64,000 nucleotides of DNA from DUPQ01 sp964563155 (GTDB lineage: Bacteria > Bacillota > Clostridia > DUPQ01). The notes under the pieces are model-generated. The model saw only the letters and a list, made by a program, of their open reading frames with translations, was not told the origin of the DNA and made no database searches. Of the stretch, positions 55,401 to 62,970 are shown one piece after another (the first letter of the stretch is position 1; each line of letters starts with the position of its first letter). Location of the stretch: positions 7,612 through 71,611 of the forward strand of contig CAZLVL010000015.1 of assembly GCA_964563155.1 (NCBI GenBank), read 5' to 3'. A program made the position numbers and the translations under genes.

Positions 55401-55759
55401 AAAGCACTCGGTTCTACAAGCCTTGTCACCTGAATAGGAAGAAAAACCTCTACAGACCTATCAAAGATTTTATACTCACTTAAACTTTTGAATATTGCAA
55501 GTAACTCAAACTCAAGAAAAAAAGAAGATATCGCATCTTGAACATAAAAATCAAGCATATTTAGATCCAGATCTTTATGTGTAATATCTAAACTAATCTT
55601 TTTGATATTTGAAGAAAACTTATACTTATCTTTAAGATTTTCTAAAAGAAGAGAATATTTTTCGTACTCAATATATTTAGTAGAAAATATCTTTATTACT
55701 AATTCTTTTTTTTCTTTAAAAAATATGAACTTTTCCACTACAATATTTTTATCTAGCAT
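52481..55759 (-). CDS. PolC-derived protein lacking catalytic motifs (pseudo-polymerase)
   Basis: 1092-residue uninterrupted frame at the canonical polC position (ispG-polC-rimP). Active PolC is ~1440 residues. Colinear remnants by eye: N-terminal domain (1-190); OB fold (197-282, VLLEGKVTYF); PHP start KRIEFNFDT (293-301) where active PolC has HLHT; shrunken exonuclease region (about 370-485) without DxE; PHP second part (AYRKGLFIGSYNSEGE, 547-562); FKTTNELLEEFSYL (641-654); YYAESMPFPY (738-747) where active PolC has the GSRGSVGSS loop; YSIYDFTPV (811-819) then IYLKPNQDL (842-850) in place of LDILGHDDP; KPIVFQQFLGCLGLAYGKGTW (894-914); C-terminal SSQVIFDI at the clamp-motif site. No PDIDLNF-type motif exists. 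ATG 55759 overlaps the ispG stop. Probably structural or regulatory; homology is strong, function unknown. Confidence 0.85.
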   Translation of the reverse strand: MLDKNIVVEKFIFFKEKKELVIKIFSTKYIEYEKYSLLLENLKDKYKFSSNIKKISLDITHKDLDLNMLDFYVQDAISSFFLEFELLAIFKSLSEYKIFDRSVEVFLPIQVTRLVEPSALDSFFINTAKRLNIGYQFKLSFKESPDADKLLEKSYESILKEPIYRPEIVPDISDEEFEKSEDIKSSLKIMELSSDIYKVLLEGKVTYFKEIDTQYSYLIEFGLKDSSGSIVCKKFFNKGAEAIKNYIEILSQSRLVYVKGKHQLDRYKSEYFINVDSVKEINITSRQDKSKVKRIEFNFDTNAVNIDLLLETISKWKHTAFGVLPQEDIYSFLEINKKMLGSQYNFKPIYSAKLPVLMTEDGGVYNLIKRNIDYELCIALTDDKRVNMLKINQDKSIEKVFFNKEDLVGISNFCKDMPLYYFSEALEDTYLPTLVKSGLFVLDIKRIFEVIDNKRYTSETFLLMLGSKLENLVEIGEKIVNLLSKHFTNYSDIPKFIAKKDWAEKDKYKSYNVSLTVKTKEGLKNLYRLISKNKTDWENIPRSYLQAYRKGLFIGSYNSEGEIYSLLFSDVSKELLDARMEFYDYINILSDNHLNRLVAGNLITKADELRNINKFLCERIHKSNVLGIASSFPNSLDKEEFKTTNELLEEFSYLEKSIANRVIVENPNILSKTIETIEPIKKFYEIEDVLENAKLMQLDDESEEFKKEINQILKERKASLVILLKEIMDYLTKNQYLYYAESMPFPYIFSMLCKDCLSGMIPETGKEFKLHVPAEYILEIEKLLLENSDKYRPFFVKFDKYTVIHFLYKGYSIYDFTPVKIEKDEIVTYFSADILKEYFPTIYLKPNQDLTMISNLNKWTKQMPDYNTIEAMDFSKVYEVTPDPKLRDVIETVKPIVFQQFLGCLGLAYGKGTWFDNGKDLLRQRLAEVLDIICFEEDIERLSQISEMHKEAARKIEYAITNKEALIHAKNLLTLKWYQDNYPQEFALEYINRYKNDRSKYINLFKIEKSDVLLSGRDNYVAKDDFKTLIEPLEFIGYLSEEEMNTIYNKRPFVSLEDFLFKTGISLDLKDRLQRDGYLRSIDVSSQVIFDI

Positions 55760-56820
55760 TTATCCAACTCTTCTAAGAAAGCTTCTATAGCCAAACTTTC
55801 ATCTAAGGTCTTAATAATTTCACCCTTTTTAAATATTACTGCTTTTTTATTCCCAAAAGCTATGCCTAAATCAGCATATTTTGCTTCATTTATACCGTTT
55901 ACAGAACATCCCATTACAGCAATGTCTAAATTCTTTTTAAGAGTTTTTGTTTTTTCTTCAACAATTCTAACAACCTCAATTAAATCAATTTTAGTTCTTC
56001 CACAAGTTGGACAAGAAATAATGTTAACACCATATTTCTTTATTTCCATATAATTTAAAATATCCTTTGCAACCTCTACCTCTTTGACAGGATTATCTGT
56101 TAAAGAAATACGAATGGTATCTGAAATTCCTTCATTTAATAAAATACCTAGGGCTAAGGATGATTTTATTGTACCTTTTAACAAGGTCCCAGATTCGGTT
56201 ATGCCAACATGGAGAGGGTTATCAAACATATCATTTAATCTTCTATATATTTCTACAGTTTCCATGGCATTTGTAGACTTTGCAGCAATAACAAAATTAT
56301 CAAAATCAAAGTCCAATAACATTTTTACCTGGTCTTTAACTGCATGTATTACAGCATCAACACAAGGACCTTGGTAAATATCATAAAGCTCTTGGGGTAA
56401 TGAACCTGTATTTACCCCAATTCTAATAGGTACCTTATATTCTTTTGCTGTATCTACAATTTTTTTAACCCTATCAGGACTTCCAATATTTCCTGGATTA
56501 ATCCTTATCTTGTCAGCACCTTTTTTTATAGACTCAATAGCAATCCTATAATCATAATGTATGTCTGCAACCAAAGGAATCTTTATATTCTTCTTAATCT
56601 TCACAATATTATTAGCAGCTTCCATATCAAATATTGAAACCCTAACAATGTCACATTCAGCCTCTTCTAGCTCATGAATCTGCTTTATAGTTGCTAGAAC
56701 ATCATTTGTATTGGTATTTGTCATAGATTGAAGAGCAATATCAAAGTCACCACCAATTTTAACTTTACCAATAGATATTATTTTCTTTTTTTTTCTTAAT
56801 TTATTAAAATCCATTTTCAT
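55753..56820 (-). CDS. ispG: 4-hydroxy-3-methylbut-2-enyl-diphosphate synthase (flavodoxin)
   Basis: Sixth step of the MEP isoprenoid pathway, a 4Fe-4S enzyme. 355 residues, bacterial short form. Seen: QSMTNTNTNDV at the N terminus, VADIHYDYRIA, KIRINPGNIG, GVNTGSLP, and iron-sulfur ligands ISCPTCGRTKIDL plus AVMGCSVNGINEAKYAD. ATG 56820 with AGAGG 6 nt upstream. The 139-nt gap to rseP is AT-rich; I see no convincing promoter or structure in it. Confidence 0.97.
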   Translation of the reverse strand: MKMDFNKLRKKKKIISIGKVKIGGDFDIALQSMTNTNTNDVLATIKQIHELEEAECDIVRVSIFDMEAANNIVKIKKNIKIPLVADIHYDYRIAIESIKKGADKIRINPGNIGSPDRVKKIVDTAKEYKVPIRIGVNTGSLPQELYDIYQGPCVDAVIHAVKDQVKMLLDFDFDNFVIAAKSTNAMETVEIYRRLNDMFDNPLHVGITESGTLLKGTIKSSLALGILLNEGISDTIRISLTDNPVKEVEVAKDILNYMEIKKYGVNIISCPTCGRTKIDLIEVVRIVEEKTKTLKKNLDIAVMGCSVNGINEAKYADLGIAFGNKKAVIFKKGEIIKTLDESLAIEAFLEELDKC

Positions 56821-56959
56821 GAAAAACCTCTTGATTATTACTATTATAATTTATAGGGTAAGAAACTGTATATGAAGATATAAGCAAATCTTCTTTTATT
56901 TCAATTATCTACTCTTATATAGTTCTCATACAAATATTACTATTAATTATAAATGAAAG

Positions 56960-58246
56960 CTACTTGAACAATCTAACTATATCATTAAATGTAGTAAAAA
57001 AGAGTAATACTAAAAGTAATCCAAAGCCAACTGCAGTAATAATTTTCAATTTGTTTTGATTAATAGGTCTACCAATAATCCATTCTATTGAGTGTATTAC
57101 GATTTTTGAACCATCCAAGGCTGGAAAAGGAATTAAGTTCATAACACCTAAATTTATGGATATAAAGGCCATCATATTGACCAAATTCAACAAGAATAAA
57201 ATGAAGGTTGGTTGTCTTATCTGGCTTCCAATTGTTGAAACAATCCCTACAGGGCCCATCATATCAGATAACTTTACTATTCCTAAAACTAGCCAGACAA
57301 TAGATATTAAAACTGTTTTAACCACAGATATGGAGTAAAGTACTGCGTGTTTTATTGCTTGAAATACATTTATGTCTGAACCATAATAGTAAATTCCTAA
57401 GTCATAATACTCAGGACTTTCACTTTCGATAGTCTCAAATTCCAAATCTATTACTTGATTATCCCTTAAGACTGTAACCTTAATGCTACCTAGACCATTT
57501 TTAGTAACTAAAGAACTTAACTCATTGACATTTTTGACTTTCACATCATTAATGTGGGTTATTTTATCATTAACTCTAAGACCAGCTAAATAACCATTGG
57601 AAGATTTGTCCAAATCTGTCACCGTGGTACTATCACTTTGAGTATTAATGTTAAGCATTATTCTTTTTCCACCTTTTAATTGTGGAATAACTTGAATTTC
57701 ATTTTTAACATTGTCTCTTGAATAAACAACAGATAAAGTTTCAGCTTTTTTTAAAGGATAAAGAGCTAATGATATTTCAGAAGGATCTAGTATTCTTTTT
57801 CCATCCACTGAAATAATTTTATCTCCATCTCTAAGACCAGCTTCATACAAGGGGCCATTTTCATCAATTATTGTATTTGTGCTTAAGGCATAACCTGAAA
57901 AGGAAAAAAGGATAGAAAGAATTAGAATAGCAAAAACCATGTTAAAAACAGGTCCTGCCAGAGAAACTAGGATCTTTTTATAGGGTTTTGCTGAAAAATA
58001 TGAAGTTTCAGATTCAATATCTTCTTCTTCACCTTCTAAAGCTACAAAACCTCCAATAGGAATGGATCTTAGACTGTAAGTTGTTCCTTTGTATGTTTTA
58101 CTTATAATCTTTGGTCCCATAAAAAGACCAAATTCCATAACCCTAATGCCACTTAATTTAGCAGCTATAAAATGTCCTGTCTCATGAACTATAATAATTA
58201 TACTCAATGCCAATAAAGCAACTACAATACTTAAAAATGTTCCCAT
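56960..58246 (-). CDS. rseP: Site-2 intramembrane protease RseP/RasP, two PDZ domains
   Basis: Zinc protease that cleaves anti-sigma factors and signal-peptide remnants within the membrane. 428 residues. HETGH zinc site in the first helix; FGLFMGPKI; two PDZ-like domains (about 120-200 and 200-280; GPLYEAGLRDGDKIISVDG and SNGYLAGLRVNDKITHIND), where many Firmicute RasP have one; then LIPFPALDGSK with the third zinc ligand Asp and two more helices. Start ATG 58246 with GGAGG 7 nt upstream, in TGATG overlap with the dxr stop; a TTG just before is unsupported. Confidence 0.95.
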   Translation of the reverse strand: MGTFLSIVVALLALSIIIIVHETGHFIAAKLSGIRVMEFGLFMGPKIISKTYKGTTYSLRSIPIGGFVALEGEEEDIESETSYFSAKPYKKILVSLAGPVFNMVFAILILSILFSFSGYALSTNTIIDENGPLYEAGLRDGDKIISVDGKRILDPSEISLALYPLKKAETLSVVYSRDNVKNEIQVIPQLKGGKRIMLNINTQSDSTTVTDLDKSSNGYLAGLRVNDKITHINDVKVKNVNELSSLVTKNGLGSIKVTVLRDNQVIDLEFETIESESPEYYDLGIYYYGSDINVFQAIKHAVLYSISVVKTVLISIVWLVLGIVKLSDMMGPVGIVSTIGSQIRQPTFILFLLNLVNMMAFISINLGVMNLIPFPALDGSKIVIHSIEWIIGRPINQNKLKIITAVGFGLLLVLLFFTTFNDIVRLFK

Positions 58247-59388
58247 CAATTAACCTCCACAGACAAGGCTTTTTCCTTTGCCCATCTATCAATTTCTAAT
58301 ATTTCCTCTATGCTCTTTGGATTAGTTTTGGTATGTTGATCCATAACTTTCTCAATAATATATCCTATATCCAAAAAGTTAATTTTCTTTTTCAAAAACA
58401 AGTCTACACAAACATCGTTAGCTCCATTTATTACAACTCCTAAAGAACCCTTTTCCTTTACCACCCTATAGGCAAGTTCTAAGCACTTAAACTTTTCAAA
58501 ATCTGGTTTGAAAAAGCTTAGCTGATACTTAGTCAAATCCAAGGCTTCAAAAGAATTTTCATATCTTTTAGGATAAGTTAAAGCATACTGTATAGAAATT
58601 CTCATATCACAAGCGCTTAATTGAGCCTTAACGCTCAAATCCTCATACTCTACTAAAGAATGAACAATGCTTTGAGGGTGTATCAAGACATCTATTTTAT
58701 CATAGGACATATGGTATAGGATAGATGCCTCTATAAGTTCAAAGCCCTTATTCATCATTGTAGCACTATCTATAGTTATTTTCTTACCCATATCCCAATT
58801 AGGATGTTTTAAAGCTTGCTCTAGAGTAACTTTTTTCAAGTCTTCCCAGCTTAAAGACCAAAAGGGTCCTCCACTAGCTGTTAGATAAATCTTTTTAATA
58901 GGATTATCTTCTAAGCACTGCAAAATAGCAGAATGTTCAGAATCAATGGGGATAATCTGGCAATTTCTTTCTTTTGCTTTTTGTAATAGTAACTCCCCTG
59001 CTGCTACAATGGATTCCTTGTTTGCTAAAGCTAGCCTGTTACAGTTATCTAAGGCATAATAAGAAGGCTCAATTCCGTCACTACCCACAAGGGCATTTAT
59101 AATTATGTCGTATTTTTCTTCTTTAATACAAGAAAGATTTGCATCAATTCCTTTATAGACTTTTAAATCCCAATTAGATGCTAACAGTTGGAATTTTTCA
59201 CCACTTAAATTGTCATTAACACCTACATACTTAAGACTAGGTAAAAGGTCATAATCCTCTATTATAGAGCCTAATAGGGCATAATTAGACTTTATTGTTG
59301 CTGCTACTATCTTATAACCTAATTGTTTACAAACCTCTACAGCATTTTGGCCTATAGAGCCTGTAATACCTAAAATACAAACATTCAT
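58246..59388 (-). CDS. dxr: 1-deoxy-D-xylulose-5-phosphate reductoisomerase
   Basis: Second step of the MEP pathway, NADPH-dependent. 380 residues. NADPH-binding GITGSIGQNAVEVC; ALANKESIVAAG; metal and substrate loop IPIDSEHSAI, TASGGPFW; KHPNWDMGKKITIDSATMMNKGFELIEA; IHPQSIVHS. ATG 59388 with AGGTTTGAG upstream, touching the cdsA stop. Canonical cdsA-dxr-rseP-ispG order. Confidence 0.98.
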   Translation of the reverse strand: MNVCILGITGSIGQNAVEVCKQLGYKIVAATIKSNYALLGSIIEDYDLLPSLKYVGVNDNLSGEKFQLLASNWDLKVYKGIDANLSCIKEEKYDIIINALVGSDGIEPSYYALDNCNRLALANKESIVAAGELLLQKAKERNCQIIPIDSEHSAILQCLEDNPIKKIYLTASGGPFWSLSWEDLKKVTLEQALKHPNWDMGKKITIDSATMMNKGFELIEASILYHMSYDKIDVLIHPQSIVHSLVEYEDLSVKAQLSACDMRISIQYALTYPKRYENSFEALDLTKYQLSFFKPDFEKFKCLELAYRVVKEKGSLGVVINGANDVCVDLFLKKKINFLDIGYIIEKVMDQHTKTNPKSIEEILEIDRWAKEKALSVEVN

Positions 59389-60221
59389 TAACTCAAACCT
59401 ACTAAAGATAAGATTAGATAAACTGAAGGGATTATAAAGATTATTGAATCTAATCTATCCAAGGCTCCACCATGACCAGGCATGATTTTGCCAAAATCTT
59501 TTGCTTTAAATTCTCTTTTTATAAAAGAAGCACACCAATCACCAAATTGACTCAAAATTGCAACTGGGAAATAGAGTAAAAACAAGACATACCACTTAAC
59601 TATAGTTTCCTGAAAAAAGTAGTTTAAAGCTATAGTATAAAGGGTAACCATAATTATTGAACCAATAGCACCACCAATGGCACCTTCTACAGTCTTGTTA
59701 GGACTTACCTCTTTTATAATCTTTCTCTTACCATATTTATTTCCAATTATAAAGGCCCAAATATCACAACCAAGCGCTCCTAACCAAACATAAACAAAAA
59801 GATAATATCCTTTATCCATACTTAAAATTAGAACTGTAAAAGACAAAAGGATTACTGTGTATAAAAAGCCAAATACAGCGTAAGCAACTTCATTTAAAGT
59901 CTTTATTTTGTAAAATACTGAAGCTGTTAAAATAGTTAAAGTAAAAAACACCATTATTAGAATATTTATTGTGTAAAGATACTCTCTTGGAATAATAGAA
60001 AGATGAATTGTCAAATAAAGATTAGCATAGTACAAGAAGGTAAAAAGAGCACAAATTAAGTAATAGCCTGTAGTAACTTTTTTATTACTAATATTTAAAA
60101 ACTCATAAAACATTAAAGAAGATAATAAAAATAATAAGATATAAACTGGTAATCCCTGAAAAATATAAACAAATACCAATAAAAATAAAGCAACTAAGCC
60201 ACTTATAACCCTAGCTTTCAT
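59388..60221 (-). CDS. cdsA: Phosphatidate cytidylyltransferase
   Basis: Makes CDP-diacylglycerol, precursor of the phospholipids. 277 residues with about seven to eight transmembrane helices. C-terminal signature: WAFIIGNKYGKRK, SPNKTVEGAIGG and MPGHGGALDRLDSI. Start ATG 60221 with GGAGG upstream, inside the uppS 3' end; the longer frame starts at a TTG that is itself part of the ribosome binding region. Confidence 0.97.
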   Translation of the reverse strand: MKARVISGLVALFLLVFVYIFQGLPVYILLFLLSSLMFYEFLNISNKKVTTGYYLICALFTFLYYANLYLTIHLSIIPREYLYTINILIMVFFTLTILTASVFYKIKTLNEVAYAVFGFLYTVILLSFTVLILSMDKGYYLFVYVWLGALGCDIWAFIIGNKYGKRKIIKEVSPNKTVEGAIGGAIGSIIMVTLYTIALNYFFQETIVKWYVLFLLYFPVAILSQFGDWCASFIKREFKAKDFGKIMPGHGGALDRLDSIIFIIPSVYLILSLVGLS

Positions 60222-60921
60222 TATCTCTTCCTCCAAAACGTCTTTTTCTTTTATTATATTCTTTAATAGCCTCTTTTAAATGATTAATTGTAAAATCTGG
60301 CCATAAAACTTTTGTAAAATACAGTTCAGCGTAAGAAGCCTGATAAAGCAAAAAGTTTGAAAGTCGTAAATCTCCACCAGTTCTGATGATTAAATCTGGA
60401 TCTGGCACATTACTAGTATACAAATATGATTCAATCAAAGTGCTATCAATGTCCCCTGGTTCTAATTTACCTTCTTTAATCAATTGTCCTATTCTTTTAT
60501 ATGAATTCAAAAGCTCTTCTCTAGCACCATAGTTTAAGGCAATAATAAAATTGAGACCAGTTTTTTCCTTAGTAATTTTCTCAATTCTTTCCATGCTTTT
60601 AATCATTTGCTTTCCTAGTTTATCTTTAGAGCCTATAAAGGTAATTTTTATATTTGATTTTTCTATTCTTCCAGAAGTATCATTTAAAAACTGTTGTAAA
60701 AGACCCATTAAATAGGTTACTTCAGCCTTGGGTCTTTTCCAGTTTTCTGTAGAAAAAGCATAAACAGTAATGTATTTTAAACCAAGTTTATCACTTTCTT
60801 CTACTAAATTTTGAATTGTATCAGAACCTACCTTATGACCATAACTTACTGGTCTATTATTAAGTTTGGCCCATCTTCCGTTGCCATCCATAATTATGGC
60901 AATATGTTGAGGTAAGTGCAT
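60211..60921 (-). CDS. uppS: Undecaprenyl diphosphate synthase
   Basis: cis-Prenyltransferase that makes the C55 carrier of cell-wall synthesis. 236 residues. IAIIMDGNGRWAK with the catalytic Asp, SYGHKVGSD, TVYAFSTENWKRP, NYGAREEL and IRTGGDLRLSNFLLYQASYAELYFT. ATG 60921; AAAGG about 13 nt upstream. It links the MEP genes of this cluster with lipid and wall synthesis. Confidence 0.98.
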   Translation of the reverse strand: MHLPQHIAIIMDGNGRWAKLNNRPVSYGHKVGSDTIQNLVEESDKLGLKYITVYAFSTENWKRPKAEVTYLMGLLQQFLNDTSGRIEKSNIKITFIGSKDKLGKQMIKSMERIEKITKEKTGLNFIIALNYGAREELLNSYKRIGQLIKEGKLEPGDIDSTLIESYLYTSNVPDPDLIIRTGGDLRLSNFLLYQASYAELYFTKVLWPDFTINHLKEAIKEYNKRKRRFGGRDNES

Positions 60922-60936
60922 TATATCTTACAGCCT

Positions 60937-61497
60937 TTACACTTCCAGAATTTCTTCTGTCTTTTCCTTAACTATATTATCTATAGCATTTATTTTCTCA
61001 TCAGTAATGTCTTGGATTTCTTTTTGAGCAATAATTAAATCATCCTCTGTTATCTCAGAATTCTTTTGTAGCTTCTTATATCTTTCAATATCATCCCTTC
61101 TGATATTTCTAACCTTAACCTTAGCTTCCTCACCATATGCTTTAATTCTTTTAACCAATTCATTTCTTCTTTCTTCAGATAAAATTGGAAATACCAACCT
61201 AATTACTCTACCATCTGATTGGGGATTAATGCCTAAATCAGATGCCAAAATAGCCTTTTCAATAAGCTTTATTGTACTTGCATCCCAAGGCTGAACAACT
61301 AGTAATCTTGGTTCAGGTGCAGAGATATTACCCACTTGATTTAAGGGGGTTCTTTGACCATAATAATCTACATAAATATTATTTAATACTGAAGGATTTG
61401 CTCTACCTGCTCTTATTGTTGATATATGATTACTAAAATCTTCAATAGCTGAATCCATGTCTTTTTTGAGGTTCTTGTATTCGTCAATAGCTAACAT
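60937..61497 (-). CDS. frr: Ribosome recycling factor
   Basis: Splits post-termination ribosomes with EF-G. 186 residues, tRNA-shaped helical bundle plus hinge domain: IRAGRANPSVLNNIYVDYYG, SDGRVIRLVFPILSEERRNELVK, RNIRRDDIE and EKINAIDNIVKEKTEEIL. ATG 61497 with AAAGGAGTGAT. In addition to read-through from rpsB it has its own promoter at the pyrH end. Confidence 0.98.
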   Translation of the reverse strand: MLAIDEYKNLKKDMDSAIEDFSNHISTIRAGRANPSVLNNIYVDYYGQRTPLNQVGNISAPEPRLLVVQPWDASTIKLIEKAILASDLGINPQSDGRVIRLVFPILSEERRNELVKRIKAYGEEAKVKVRNIRRDDIERYKKLQKNSEITEDDLIIAQKEIQDITDEKINAIDNIVKEKTEEILEV

Positions 61498-61526
61498 AAT
61501 ATCACTCCTTTTTGTTTATATGTAAC

Positions 61527-61555
61527 ATTCTACACAAAAATGCACTATTTTTCAA
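61527..61555 (-). promoter_or_regulatory. Internal promoter of frr at the pyrH 3' end
   Basis: Minus-strand TTGAAA (61550-61555), 17-bp spacer, TAGAAT (61527-61532). The -35 lies inside the last codons of pyrH. Hexamers and spacing are identical to the gap promoter (15460-15488). Confidence 0.6.
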
Positions 61556-62246
61556 TAATGGTACCTATATTTTCACCTAGTCCAACCTTGATAATATTCT
61601 CAGGTTCTCTAAGGGCAAAAAGTATAGAAGGCATGGCAAATTCATCACAAAGTACTGCTGCTGCTAAATCAATTACACCTAGTTGCTTAGATATAATATC
61701 TGAATATTTTACCTTATCATATTTCTTAGCATCTGCAAATTTTTTAGGATCTTTATCATATACGCCATCTACATTTTTAGCATATAGTATGACATCAGCA
61801 TCAATTTCGATGCTTCTTAAGGCAGCTGCCATATCTGTTGAAAAATATGGATTGCCTGTACCTGCTGCTAATATAGTTATAATCATGTTTTTCAAGTCTC
61901 TAACTGCTTCATCTCTTCTATAGGTTTTAGCAATTTCACTCATTAAAATAGCTGAATGTACCTCTGCATCTAAGCCTATTTTTTCACAGGCATCTTTTAA
62001 AGCAATACTATTTATTATAGTCGCTAGCATACCCATGGAGTCAGAACGAGAGCGAACGATATCCTTTATATCTCTACCTCTTACAAAGTTGCCTGCTCCA
62101 ACAACAACAGCAATCTCTTTGCCTGCGTCTTTTAGAACCTTCAAGGCTTTTGCTATTTCTATCAAGACATCCATATCAATGTTTGCACCATTGTTACCAG
62201 AAAAAACTTCACCACTTAATTTGATTAAAATACGCTTAAATTCCAT
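61545..62246 (-). CDS. pyrH: UMP kinase
   Basis: Hexameric amino-acid-kinase-fold enzyme that phosphorylates UMP to UDP. 233 residues. ILIKLSGEVFSG, VVGAGNFVRGRD, SDSMGMLATIINSIAL, ILAAGTGNPYFSTDMAAALR and NVDGVYDKDPKKF. ATG 62246 with AGGGGGA upstream. It is preceded by a strong hairpin that may reduce read-through from rpsB-tsf. Confidence 0.98.
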   Translation of the reverse strand: MEFKRILIKLSGEVFSGNNGANIDMDVLIEIAKALKVLKDAGKEIAVVVGAGNFVRGRDIKDIVRSRSDSMGMLATIINSIALKDACEKIGLDAEVHSAILMSEIAKTYRRDEAVRDLKNMIITILAAGTGNPYFSTDMAAALRSIEIDADVILYAKNVDGVYDKDPKKFADAKKYDKVKYSDIISKQLGVIDLAAAVLCDEFAMPSILFALREPENIIKVGLGENIGTIIEK

Positions 62247-62264
62247 CTTGTCCCCCTAATAAAA

Positions 62265-62290
62265 GTAAAGACACAATCTTGTGTCTTTAC
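62265..62290 (-). terminator. 12-bp hairpin between tsf and pyrH (terminator/attenuator)
   Basis: GTAAAGACACAA and TTGTGTCTTTAC are perfect inverted repeats with a 2-nt centre, followed on the minus strand by TTTTATTAG and then the pyrH ribosome binding site. It probably terminates part of the rpsB-tsf transcripts, keeping pyrH lower than the ribosomal and elongation proteins. Confidence 0.7.
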
Positions 62291-62299
62291 CAGCATTAT

Positions 62300-62944
62300 T
62301 TATTTCATTTGCTTTGCTACTTCCTCAGCAAAGTTTTCTTCTCTTTTTTCTAAACCTTCGCCCATTTCGTATCTGGCAAAACGTCTTATTGTAATGTTCT
62401 CACCAATTTTTGATATTAGATTATTTGTAACATCTTGTACTGAAAGGTCAGGATCTTTTATAAATGGTTGGTCCAAAAGACATACTTGCTTATAATACTT
62501 TTCAATACGTCCTTCTATCATTTTATCCACTACATGCTCAGGTTTTCCTTCGTTTAGAGCTTGAGCTCTTAAGATAGACTTTTCTTTTTCAAGAATCTCT
62601 GGAGAGATTTCTTCTCTTCTTACATACTCAGGTTTTGAAGCTGCAACTTGCATAGCCATATCCTTTACAAAAGCTTGAAAGTCTACATTTTTAGCAGCAA
62701 AGTCTGTTTCAATATTAACTTCAATTAAAACACCAATTCTTCCTTCGCCATGAATGTATGAACCAACTAAACCTTCTGCAGCAATTCTGCCAGATTTCTT
62801 TGCAGCATTTGCTAGACCTCTTTCACGTAAGATATCTGCAGCCTTATTTATGTCTCCATTTGCTTCGGTAAGGGCCTTTTTACATTCCATCATACCAACG
62901 CCTGTTCTATCTCTAAGTTCTTTAACTAAACTTGCACTAATCAT
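62300..62944 (-). CDS. tsf: Elongation factor Ts, short form
   Basis: Nucleotide exchange factor of EF-Tu. 214 residues, the short form with an N-terminal UBA-like domain (LVKELRDRTGVGMMECKKAL), core GLVGSYIHGEGRIGVLIEVNIETDFAA with the TDFV-type contact loop, and one C-terminal subdomain; longer ~290-residue versions carry a coiled coil that is reduced here. ATG 62944 with AGGAGGTT. Follows rpsB. Confidence 0.97.
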   Translation of the reverse strand: MISASLVKELRDRTGVGMMECKKALTEANGDINKAADILRERGLANAAKKSGRIAAEGLVGSYIHGEGRIGVLIEVNIETDFAAKNVDFQAFVKDMAMQVAASKPEYVRREEISPEILEKEKSILRAQALNEGKPEHVVDKMIEGRIEKYYKQVCLLDQPFIKDPDLSVQDVTNNLISKIGENITIRRFARYEMGEGLEKREENFAEEVAKQMK

Positions 62945-62970
62945 TTTTTAACCTCCTAATAATCTATATC

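Noticed and set aside
52481..55759. Frameshifted or truncated normal polC
   Set aside because: The frame is continuous and colinear with PolC from the N-terminal domain to the C terminus; catalytic motifs are replaced within conserved flanks, not removed by a shift or an early stop.
56821..56959. Promoter in the rseP-ispG gap
   Set aside because: Several TATAAT-like words occur in AT-rich sequence but none has an acceptable -35 at 16-18 bp.
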